DNA of 14,641 nt from Chloroflexota bacterium (GTDB lineage Bacteria; Chloroflexota; Anaerolineae; Promineifilales; Promineifilaceae): assembly GCA_024223125.1 (NCBI GenBank), contig JAAEOP010000502.1:1-14641 (forward strand). The letters run 5' to 3'. The notes beneath the pieces are model-generated. The model saw only the letters and a list, made by a program, of their open reading frames with translations, made no database searches and was not told the DNA's origin. Of the stretch, positions 1-7,300 are shown in pieces. The position numbers and the translations under genes are program-made. The stretch's first letter is position 1. Each line of letters begins with the position of its first letter.

Positions 1-792
1 CCACACGGCCGTTCCCACATCTCCCTCAAACCCAATCAACTGCCACGCTAATTGGGCAAATAGTTCAGCGTCTCCGGTTGTCAATAACTGTATCTGCCCT
101 GGTCTGGTAGGGGAGGCCAACTGCTGTTGTTGTTGCCGGATGTGGTAAGTCTGGCGAGCGATGGCCGGGGCGGGGTCTATAATTGTCACTTGTTCGCCCA
201 CAATTTGGCTGATTAACGGCCGTACAAACGGATAATGTGTACAACCCAGCACCAATGTATCTATCCTATTGGCTAACATGGGGGTCAATGTGCGGTGCAG
301 GAACTGTTCTGTTTCTCCCGTGTCTATGTGTCCTGCTTCGATCAAATCTACCAGCCCCACACAAGGGTCTTCCCAAACGATAACATCTTGAGCATACTGG
401 TTCATCAAACGGCCGTACCGTGTACTTTCAAATGTACCGTTTGTAGCCAGAACGCCGACCTTGTTATTTTTAGTTTGTTGTGCGGCCGGTTTGACGGCCG
501 GTTCCATACCCACAAAAGACATTTCAGGAAAAGCAAAACGTAAGCGGGTTAGGGCAGCCGCTGAAGCTGTGTTGCAGGCTACAACGATTAGTTTCGACTG
601 TTGGACCATAAAAAATTTGGTGATAGCCTGACCAAACTGAAAGATTTCTTCGTGGGGACGCCCACCATACGGCACATGAGCTTGATCGGCCAGATAAATG
701 AGGTTTTCATGGGGCAGCAAGGCACGAATATGCCGCAGCACCGACAACCCCCCTACGCCAGAATCAAAAACAGCAATCGGCCCCGTCGCCAT
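1..792 (-). CDS. murI: Glutamate racemase (3' end cut off by window edge)
   Basis: Converts L-glutamate to D-glutamate for peptidoglycan synthesis; cytosolic, cofactor-independent, of the aspartate/glutamate racemase superfamily. The reverse-strand frame is open from ATG at 792 to the window edge and gives 264 residues, so only a few C-terminal residues should be missing (the family is about 265-275). Seen directly: the N-terminal DSGVGGLSV motif (D10), the first catalytic cysteine in ACNTASA (C73) and the second in LGCTHYP (C184). A GTG directly precedes the ATG (793-795) and could be the start instead; only a weak purine-rich stretch lies upstream. The gene lies 66-70 bases downstream of the amidotransferase-like gene in the same direction, with the repeat-bearing spacer between them, so co-transcription is possible. 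Identification is secure from the paired cysteine motifs. Confidence 0.95.
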   Translation of the reverse strand, partial: MATGPIAVFDSGVGGLSVLRHIRALLPHENLIYLADQAHVPYGGRPHEEIFQFGQAITKFFMVQQSKLIVVACNTASAAALTRLRFAFPEMSFVGMEPAVKPAAQQTKNNKVGVLATNGTFESTRYGRLMNQYAQDVIVWEDPCVGLVDLIEAGHIDTGETEQFLHRTLTPMLANRIDTLVLGCTHYPFVRPLISQIVGEQVTIIDPAPAIARQTYHIRQQQQQLASPTRPGQIQLLTTGDAELFAQLAWQLIGFEGDVGTAVW

Positions 793-795
793 CAC

Positions 796-861
796 AATCT
801 CACTTACAAACCGGTCATTGGTTATCAGTTATCGGTCTGGTAACTGATAACTGAACACTGC
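796..861. repeat. Spacer with inverted repeat and CTGAACACTG repeats
   Basis: The spacer between the amidotransferase-like gene and murI holds a perfect 11-bp inverted repeat, GTTATCAGTTA (821-831) and TAACTGATAAC (841-851), with a 9-base loop. Next to it CTGAACACTG occurs twice in direct orientation (851-860 and 865-874); the second copy runs into the coding end of the neighbouring gene and encodes part of its Ser-Val-Gln tail. The same decamer reappears at 4367-4376. There is no T-run on either side, so this is not a clear terminator; it looks like a small dispersed intergenic repeat of the heptamer style known from cyanobacteria. Confidence 0.6.
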
Positions 862-1611
862 TTACTGAACACTGGCCGCCCTAACCAATCCCTTAAACAA
901 GGCCAGCATGTCCAGGTCATCGTGAATGAGGTTTTCAGGATGCCATTGCACGGCTACTGCATAAGGATGTCCGGGTATCTCTACACCTTCAATAATACCG
1001 TCGGGGGCGACGGCTGTTTTTGTTAATTCGGGAGCTAACTTCCGAATACTCTGGTGATGCAAACTGTTAACGGCCGTTTCTGTTTTACTCAATTGGTGTG
1101 CCAGCATCGAATCTGGCTGTACCGTCACCTGATGGGCCAGATAGTTGCGGGGTTTAGCTTGAAAATTATCGTGCCGGATATCGGTGGGAACATAAGCAGA
1201 AATATCCTCATAAAGTGACCCGCCTAAAGCCACATTTAACACTTGAATGCCACGACAAATAGCTAACATCGGTTTTTGTCGGGCTACGGCCGTGCGAGTC
1301 ATCAGAAATTCTACCCGATCCCGGTCCGGGTCAATTTCTGACACTTTCTTATGACCATTCCCATGATATTCAGCCGGGTCAATATCCCCGCCACCGGGCA
1401 GCAGCAAGCCATCAATTCGTTTAAAAATTGTTAATAAAGCAGCATCATCTAAGCCCAATGGAATGAGTACCGGCACACCGCCGGCGGCCGTGATGGCCGA
1501 AACATAGGTTGGCATTAACCCTAAAATTTCAATGGGCGGCTTCTGGTCAGATATTTTGCGGTAAGTGGTACATCCAATAATAGGGGCGTGATTATTGAGG
1601 GGAAATGACAT
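862..1611 (-). CDS. Gamma-glutamyl-gamma-aminobutyrate hydrolase family protein (peptidase C26)
   Basis: A class I glutamine amidotransferase-like hydrolase of the PuuD/peptidase C26 family, which cleaves gamma-glutamyl bonds such as in gamma-glutamyl-GABA; the actual substrate cannot be read from sequence. It has 249 residues, normal for the family. Seen: IIGCTTYRK near the N terminus, LLLPGGGDIDP (69-79), the nucleophile elbow LAICRGIQVLN with catalytic C119, NSLHHQSI (182-189), and VQWHPE with H224 and E226 completing the triad. The start at 1611 was chosen because AGGAGT lies 8 bases upstream; the longer reading back to 1683 begins inside the rplS terminator and adds an unconserved tail. 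No promoter is obvious in the 38 bases after that terminator, so expression may depend on read-through. The last codons lie within a short dispersed repeat, suggesting the original C terminus was altered slightly. Confidence 0.9.
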   Translation of the reverse strand: MSFPLNNHAPIIGCTTYRKISDQKPPIEILGLMPTYVSAITAAGGVPVLIPLGLDDAALLTIFKRIDGLLLPGGGDIDPAEYHGNGHKKVSEIDPDRDRVEFLMTRTAVARQKPMLAICRGIQVLNVALGGSLYEDISAYVPTDIRHDNFQAKPRNYLAHQVTVQPDSMLAHQLSKTETAVNSLHHQSIRKLAPELTKTAVAPDGIIEGVEIPGHPYAVAVQWHPENLIHDDLDMLALFKGLVRAASVQ

Positions 1612-1649
1612 AGGATAACTCCTGAAAACATCTATCGGGTTTTTAATGG

Positions 1650-1685
1650 AAACAAAAAAGGGTGAAAGCAGTAACGCTTTCACCC
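1650..1685 (-). terminator. Intrinsic terminator of rplS
   Basis: Read leftward, GGGTGAAAGC (complement of 1676-1685) and GCTTTCACCC (complement of 1660-1669) form a perfect 10-bp stem with a 6-base loop (1670-1675), followed at once by a run of six T (complement of 1653-1658). It lies 27 bases past the rplS stop and 38 bases before the next start, so it separates the two genes. Confidence 0.9.
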
Positions 1686-1712
1686 GGTGAATTTTTGATT
1701 GTTTTACGGCCG

Positions 1713-2069
1713 TTAAAAATTACGTTTTTCGCGCAGACGGGCCGATTTACCGGTACGATTTCGTAAATAATATAAGGTTGCCCGACGAACATGGGCATGA
1801 CGGTGTACGTCAATTTTTTCAATACGGGGTGAATTGTACAAGAAGGTTCGTTCCACACCGATGCCGTTTGTGGCAATACGACGCACTGTGAAATTACGGT
1901 TATTACCTGCATTACGAAATCGAATAATCGTACCCCGAACAATCTGGGTACGTTCATTCCGTTCACCTACATTAATTCGTAAATGAACTGTCACATCATC
2001 ACCGACATGCAGATCAGACAAGCCTTCTGTAGCTTCGCCATCAAATGTTCTCAACAATAAATCAGACAT
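1713..2069 (-). CDS. rplS: 50S ribosomal protein L19
   Basis: L19 sits at the 30S-50S interface and contributes to the structure of the large subunit. The 118-residue product has the usual length and the family signature along its whole span: an RGTIIRFRNAG segment, FTVRRI, a GVERTFLYNSP segment, and the basic C-terminal end with VRRATLYYLRNR and GKSARLREK. The start at 2069 is supported by GGAGAG placed about 7 bases upstream and by the conserved N terminus; an in-frame upstream extension to 2135 would add leader sequence and is not credible. It is a single-gene unit: promoter near 2168-2196, hairpins in the leader, and a strong terminator right after the stop. The usual rpsP-rimM-trmD neighbours are absent here. 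Confidence 0.96.
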   Translation of the reverse strand: MSDLLLRTFDGEATEGLSDLHVGDDVTVHLRINVGERNERTQIVRGTIIRFRNAGNNRNFTVRRIATNGIGVERTFLYNSPRIEKIDVHRHAHVRRATLYYLRNRTGKSARLREKRNF

Positions 2070-2100
2070 GGTGCCGCTCTCCAAATTTCTTCTCAATATC

Positions 2101-2157
2101 GGCCTGAGGCCAGTTGGTTTACATGCAAAGTACATAAAGATAGCCCACCAAGTGGGC
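2101..2157 (-). promoter_or_regulatory. Leader hairpins upstream of rplS
   Basis: In the inferred rplS leader there is a GCCCAC/GTGGGC hairpin with a 3-base loop (2143-2157) close to the predicted transcript start, and a GGCC-TGA-GGCC palindrome (2101-2111) about 30 bases before the start codon. Ribosomal protein leaders, including an L19 leader class in other phyla, are known sites of autoregulation. That this one is regulatory is inference from position alone. Confidence 0.35.
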
Positions 2158-2167
2158 CACGGCTGAA

Positions 2168-2196
2168 ATCATATCACGAGCACAGAAGATGGGCAA
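2168..2196 (-). promoter_or_regulatory. Probable rplS promoter
   Basis: Read leftward, TTGCCC (complement of 2191-2196) is followed after 17 bases by TATGAT (complement of 2168-2173), with TG one base upstream of the -10 (extended -10). Transcription would begin near 2161, leaving a leader of about 90 bases with two hairpins. The -35 matches only three of six consensus positions. Confidence 0.5.
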
Positions 2197-2341
2197 ATAA
2201 AATACCGAAACTTGGAAAATGGGACCCGTCGTCTACTGGAACAAAGGAATGTAACATCTACAATCTCAATAAAGCTAAAATCGGCCACAAATTACAAGAA
2301 GTTGGACAGTTTTAATTCGTGTAATTAGTGCAATTCGTGGC

Positions 2342-2374
2342 AAAAACAAAAAGCCCCAACTTAACCGTTGGGGC
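2342..2374 (-). terminator. Intrinsic terminator of the 65-residue gene
   Basis: GCCCCAAC (2353-2360) and GTTGGGGC (2367-2374) form a perfect 8-bp stem with a 6-base loop. Read leftward the stem is followed by TTTTTGTTTTTG, a strong U-tract. It lies 26 bases past the stop at 2401. Confidence 0.92.
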
Positions 2375-2400
2375 CAATTGGTTAACAAGCTATTTTGAAC

Positions 2401-2598
2401 TTAACCTTTCTTCAAAACCGGCAAACCATTTTTACTTTCGGATACAACATACCCATCCGGGAGAGCATCCAAAGAGAAATCAGGTCTCACTTCTTTGGCG
2501 AAGTAATAGATAGTTTGGGTACGGCCGTTTTTCAGGGTCGTATCCTTTTTGTGTAAGAAATAACTGTTACCTTTTGAGTTTGTCACTTTATAAGACAT
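2401..2598 (-). CDS. Small conserved-looking protein of unknown function (65 aa)
   Basis: A 65-residue soluble protein with no signal peptide or membrane segment. The sequence has the pattern SYKVTNSKGNSYFLHKK, then GRTQTIYYFAKEVRP, LDALPDGYVV and GLPVLKK. I recall similar short proteins of unknown function in many bacteria, with the 'LDALP-GY-V-E--GLP-L' tail, but I cannot name a domain. It is very likely a real gene: it has an intrinsic terminator directly downstream and AAGGA upstream. Two starts are possible: 2604 (only 3 bases from AGGA) and 2598 (9 bases), and the second has the better spacing. An extended palindrome at 2646-2680 lies upstream, where an operator would be. The ACGGCCGT octamer occurs inside it (2521-2528), so it shares the genome's signature and is not recent. 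Confidence 0.75.
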   Translation of the reverse strand: MSYKVTNSKGNSYFLHKKDTTLKNGRTQTIYYFAKEVRPDFSLDALPDGYVVSESKNGLPVLKKG

Positions 2599-2645
2599 TT
2601 TCATCCATCCTTTTTAAGAAATTTGTAGAGCTGACACAGCCCAAT

Positions 2646-2680
2646 CCTATTATTTTCTCTGGATAACCAGAGGTGATAGG
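2646..2680. promoter_or_regulatory. Extended palindrome, possible operator
   Basis: Two nested inverted repeats share one centre: CCTAT (2646-2650) pairs with ATAGG (2676-2680), and CTCTGG (2657-2662) pairs with CCAGAG (2667-2672) around ATAA. It lies 48-80 bases upstream of the small gene in the divergent spacer. The shape suits a dimeric regulator site or an RNA hairpin at the start of the small gene's transcript; neither is shown. Confidence 0.4.
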
Positions 2681-2790
2681 AAAATATGTTAAAGCAAACA
2701 TGGTCAGATAGCAAGATTTTTTAAGGAGGAATTTTGAGTTCACACGAAAATTTCACATAAAATAACCCCAGATTCAAGTTTCCACCTGCT

Positions 2791-2819
2791 TTGACGCCCG
2801 ATTTAGGGACTGTTATACT
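2791..2819 (+). promoter_or_regulatory. proS promoter giving a leaderless transcript
   Basis: TTGACG (2791-2796), a 17-base spacer and TATACT (2814-2819) with an upstream TG (extended -10) form a near-consensus housekeeping promoter. The -10 ends only 8 bases before the proS ATG at 2828, so transcription should start at about 2825-2828, on or next to the start codon. No Shine-Dalgarno sequence precedes the ATG, which fits a leaderless mRNA. Confidence 0.75.
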
Positions 2820-2827
2820 TCGCCTTC

Positions 2828-4270
2828 ATGGCAAATAAAGACAAACTAACTCCTCGATCTGAAGATTTTAATGAATGGTATAACTCACTCGTGCTAAAAA
2901 CCGACCTGGCTGATTATGGCCCGGTGCGGGGTACGATGATTGTAAAACCGTATGGCTGGACGCTGTGGGAAAATATCCAAAAGGCGTTGGACAGTCGCTT
3001 CAAAGCAACTGGCGTAGAAAATGCCGCGTTTCCCATGTTTATTCCCCTGCACTTTCTGGAGAAAGAAGCACAGCATGTAGAGGGTTTTGCGCCTGAGCTG
3101 GCTGTGGTTACACATGGTGGAGGGCAAGAATTGGCTGAACCGATTGTCGTTCGTCCCACGTCAGAAACAGTTATCGGTCATGCGTATGCCGATTGGGTGC
3201 AAAGTTACCGTGACTTGCCTATTCTCATCAACTGCTGGAATAGTGTGGTGCGTTGGGAACTGCGAACAAAGTTGTTTTTGCGCACACTGGAATTTTATTG
3301 GCAAGAAGGGCACACAGCCCACGCTACGGCCGCAGAAGCTGACGAACGTACCCGCATGATGTTGGATATCTATACCGATTTTGCTGTTAACGAAGCGGCC
3401 GTGCCCGTCATACCCGGTGAAAAATCAGATCTGGAACGCTTTGCCGGCGCCGACCAAACCTTTACCATTGAAGCAATGATGGGAGATGGTAAAGCATTGC
3501 AATCTGCCACCTCCCATCATTTAGGGCAAAATTTTGCCAAAGCCTTTGACATTCAATATTTGGACACAAATAATCAACTGCAACATTGCTGGACAACTTC
3601 TTGGGGATTGAGTACCCGCTTTATCGGAGCTATCATCATGACGCATGGGGATGACAATGGGCTGATGCTGCCGCCCCGTCTGGCCCCATACCAGGTGGTG
3701 ATTGTGCCCATTTATCGTAAGGACGGAGAGAAAACGGCCGTCCTTGAAGCCACCGACCGTATTCAACAAGAGTTAGTGGCCGCCGGATTGCGGGTGAAGG
3801 TAGACGGCCGTGATAATCTCAGCCCTGGTTACAAATTCAATGATTGGGAAATGCGCGGCGTTCCCGCTCGCATCGAAATCGGTCCGCGTGATGTCAAAAA
3901 GCATTCTGTCGCGCTGGCCCGGCGAGATATTCCAGGACGGGACGGCAAACAGTTTGTCTCTCAGGATGGTCTGGCGCAAACGGTGATGACCCTGTTGACA
4001 GAAATCCAGCAAAATATGTTGCAAAAAGCGACCCAATTCCGCGACGATAATACCCACGACGTAACCACCTACGACGACTTCAAAAAAGCGATTAAAACCG
4101 GCTTTGCTCGTGTCTGGTGGGCCGGCGACAATGAAGACGAACTCAAAGTGAAAGAAGAAACCAAAGCCACCATTCGTTGTTTCCCATTAGCCCAGCCAGA
4201 CGGCCGTGGTCGCTGCTTCTTCACCGGCAAACCAGCCACCCAAGTAGCTGTCTTTGGCCGAGCCTATTAA
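2828..4270 (+). CDS. proS: Prolyl-tRNA synthetase, archaeal/eukaryotic type
   Basis: Charges tRNA-Pro with proline; class IIa synthetase in the cytosol. The 480-residue length, absence of the editing insertion, and a C-terminal domain ending in tyrosine (FGRAY, Y480) place it in the archaeal/eukaryotic-type subgroup (ProS type 3). Seen: RPTSE (109-113) and RWE (142-144) of the motif 2 region, WQEGHTAH (158-165), GADQTF (207-212), and motif 3 from GLSTRF to LPPRLAP (260-287); then the anticodon-binding domain (about 288-395) and the C-terminal domain. In the zinc-binding family members that domain has four cysteines; here only C463 of the expected set is kept (W-W-A-G at 430-433 and T466 replace others), so zinc is probably not bound. 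The gene stands alone; its promoter implies a leaderless mRNA. Three ACGGCCGT octamers lie inside it. Confidence 0.97.
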   Translation: MANKDKLTPRSEDFNEWYNSLVLKTDLADYGPVRGTMIVKPYGWTLWENIQKALDSRFKATGVENAAFPMFIPLHFLEKEAQHVEGFAPELAVVTHGGGQELAEPIVVRPTSETVIGHAYADWVQSYRDLPILINCWNSVVRWELRTKLFLRTLEFYWQEGHTAHATAAEADERTRMMLDIYTDFAVNEAAVPVIPGEKSDLERFAGADQTFTIEAMMGDGKALQSATSHHLGQNFAKAFDIQYLDTNNQLQHCWTTSWGLSTRFIGAIIMTHGDDNGLMLPPRLAPYQVVIVPIYRKDGEKTAVLEATDRIQQELVAAGLRVKVDGRDNLSPGYKFNDWEMRGVPARIEIGPRDVKKHSVALARRDIPGRDGKQFVSQDGLAQTVMTLLTEIQQNMLQKATQFRDDNTHDVTTYDDFKKAIKTGFARVWWAGDNEDELKVKEETKATIRCFPLAQPDGRGRCFFTGKPATQVAVFGRAY

Positions 4271-4300
4271 CAATCCACTCCACAACATCTCAAACCACGC

Positions 4301-4375
4301 TATAATTAGTGTTCAGAAGTGTGCAGTTTTCAGTATTCAGCTTGCAATAGGTCAACTCACTGAAAACTGAACACT
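4301..4375. repeat. Long inverted repeat in the proS-kinase spacer
   Basis: AGTGTGCAGTTTTCAGT (4318-4334) and ACTGAAAACTGAACACT (4359-4375) are inverted copies matching at 16 of 17 positions, with a 24-base loop. The right arm contains CTGAACACTG, also found twice near 851-874, so both spacers carry the same repeat family. A consensus TATAAT (4301-4306) lies just upstream but has no recognisable -35, so a promoter for the kinase is possible, not established. No T-run follows, so a terminator is unlikely. Confidence 0.6.
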
Positions 4376-4398
4376 GATTACTGATATAAGGGTACCAA

Positions 4399-7300
4399 TT
4401 GCACAGAAAACTACCCTCCTCAACTACCTTGCTGAAACTACAGCAAGGGCTGTACCAAGAGATTCTACTGGCCAAGAATCCAGAGGAGGTTGCCCGCGCA
4501 GCCATACAGTATGTCCGTCAGATTTTGCCTGTTGATCGCGCCACGGTGGTGTTCTTTGAAGCAGAGCAGGCCACAACATTAATTACAAATGTAGACGACC
4601 GTACCAATATGCCAGAAGGGACACAACTGCTCATTTCCAAACGGCCGTTTATCAATGCCCTTTCCCACAAATCATTTATCACTCTCAACCACGAAGATAT
4701 GCTATCTCAGGCGGCCGTTTCGTCCGCTATTGCCAGCCCGTTTGATGAACATATCCATTCTATGACCCTTATTCCTCTTTGGGCCAAAGGAGACATCATT
4801 GGCTGCTTGAATCTGGGCACAAAACAACCGGAAGGGCTTAGTTCGGAAGATATTGAAACGGCCGTCGAAATCTCCAAACCGATAGCCATTGCCATCCAAC
4901 AAGTTAAGCTGCTGCAAGAAATCCAACAGCGGACAGATGAACTACAGAGCCAGGAACAATTCCTGACCCTCTTGCACGAAATCACCCAATTAACAGCCAG
5001 CATCCAAGAGTTCCCCACCGTTTTACAATCTATAGCCGACAATCTAGGAAAACTCATCGGCGCCAATAGCTGCTTTATCACCTTGTGGAATGAAAAAAAA
5101 CAGTCAACAATGCCGGCCGCAGCCAGTGAACCTTTCAGTAACAGCTACCGTCGCTCAACTAGTGAACAGGGCCATAAAACTGTGACAGCTTTCGTACTGC
5201 GTGAAGAACGTATCCTCACCATTGAAAACAGTTACAACTCTCCATATATCAGCCCCGAAACCGCCCAACAATATGAAAAAGCTTCTATCTTAGGCATACC
5301 CTTGATCGCCGGTACACAAAAATTAGGGGCGGCGGTGCTGACCTTTACACATCCTCATCAGATCACACCGGCAGAAATTCGCCGCAGCGAGCAAGTAGCC
5401 GCCCCCATTGCCCTGGTCATTGCCAAAGCCCGGCTCCTGCACCGAGAACGGGAACAAAGAGGGATTGCGGAAGCATTACAAGAGACCGGCAAGGTACTTA
5501 ACGCCACCCTCAAATTGGAGGGATTGTTGGACCTTGTTTTAGAGCAAATTGCCCACGTGGCGCCTTATGATTCGGCCAATATTATGCTGCTGGAAAACGG
5601 CCGTCTTCGTATTGCCCGTCAGCGAGGATATGAACAATATGGCGTATCGGCCGAGACACTTTCCCTCTCATTTGACGTAGATGAGACCCCCACCTTTCGC
5701 CAAATCACCCAAACCAAACAACCACTCATTATTCCCGATGTGACAACACACCCTGGTTGGATCTGGCGAGTGCCCCATATTCGCTCCTGGGCTGGCGTGC
5801 CTATTATCATCCAAAATAGAGTTGTCGCCCTGATTTGCGTAGACAACACTACTCCAGGATTTTACCAGCCTGAACAGATAAATCGGCTCATTGTTTTTGC
5901 CAATCAGGTGGCTCTTACAATGCAAAATGCTCGCCTACTTGAAGCGGTACAACGACAGTTAGGGGAGCTAACTATCTTACAATCATTGGCGCTTACCAGT
6001 GTAGAAACTCTGGATGAAGATGCCCTGATTAGGCAAGCCACAGATATCATTGGCGACTCTTTTTCCCCGTATGATTTTGGCATTTTACTGTTAGATGAGT
6101 CCAAACAAACATTAAACCCACATGCTTCTTACCATGCCCCTAATCGTCAACTACGTCACCCATACATTCCTATAAGTCAGGGTGTTATAGGACATGTCAT
6201 CCAAACTGGCGAGCCGTGTATTGTGTCAGATATTGCTAACAGCTCGTATTATATAGAGGAGAATGAGGCGATACGTTCTGAGATATGTGTACCCCTTCGT
6301 ATTGGCAGCGAGTTAATTGGGGTTATCAATGCCGAAAGTGTGCACCTAAACGCTTTTGATGAAACAGACAAAAACTTCTTAATGATTTTTTCGCATCAGT
6401 TGGGAATCGCCATCGAAAAAATCCGACTGGTTGCCGAAACGGAGCAGCGAGCGACCAAACTAGAAACCTTATCTGCCCTTTCCTCCGAACTGCGAGCCGC
6501 CAATAATATTGAAGAAATGATACTTGCTATTTTACAACGGTCTATGAGTATTGTGGGGGGATCATTGGGCAGCCTCTACGTAGTAGATTCACAAACTGGC
6601 GACATGGTCTGCCAGGGCGTATATCCTCATAAACCGGAAATGCTTGCTCGTCGCTTCCAGAAAGGGGAGGGTGTTGTCGGCCATATTGCAGCCACAGGAG
6701 AAATTCACACCACGACAAACATGGCCCAGAGCCAACGGGCACACTTTTATGATCAGGAAAAACAAATGGTGGATGTCAGGCAAATTCAATCCGGCATCGG
6801 GCTGCCATTACGCACCCAGAAACGCATTATTGGCATACTGTATATCAATTTACCACAAGTTCATACCTTCACGGCCGATGAAGTTGATTTTCTAACCGCC
6901 ATCTCTGAAATTGCCGGAGGCGCTCTGGATCGGATAATGTTGCTGCATTCATTAGAAGAGCGAGTTGCGGCCCGTACCAATGAACTGGCGGCCACCAATG
7001 AACGACTTAAAGAGTTGGATCGTCTCAAATCCAAATTTATTTCCGATGTGTCGCATGAACTTCGCACTCCCATCACCAATTTAAGTCTTTACCTGGATCT
7101 GTTTACCCTGGGCAATCCCGAAAAACATGCCCGTTATCTATCTGTACTCCGCAACCAGACAGACCGCCTGGCTCAATTGATTGAGGATATTTTGAATTTA
7201 TCTCGTCTGGAACTAGGAGAGAGAAAAGTGGAGTTTCAGCCTGTTAACTTAAATGAGATTGTGTCCGTAGTGGCCCGTTCTTATTTGCCCGGCGTGCAAG

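Larger units (their letters stand above)
2070..2341. other. Intergenic region between rplS and the 65-residue gene
   Basis: About 270 bases without a gene. The left part holds the rplS leader and promoter described separately. From about 2200 to 2341 I see no reading frame with a ribosome-binding site, no RNA gene and no long repeat. Confidence 0.5.
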
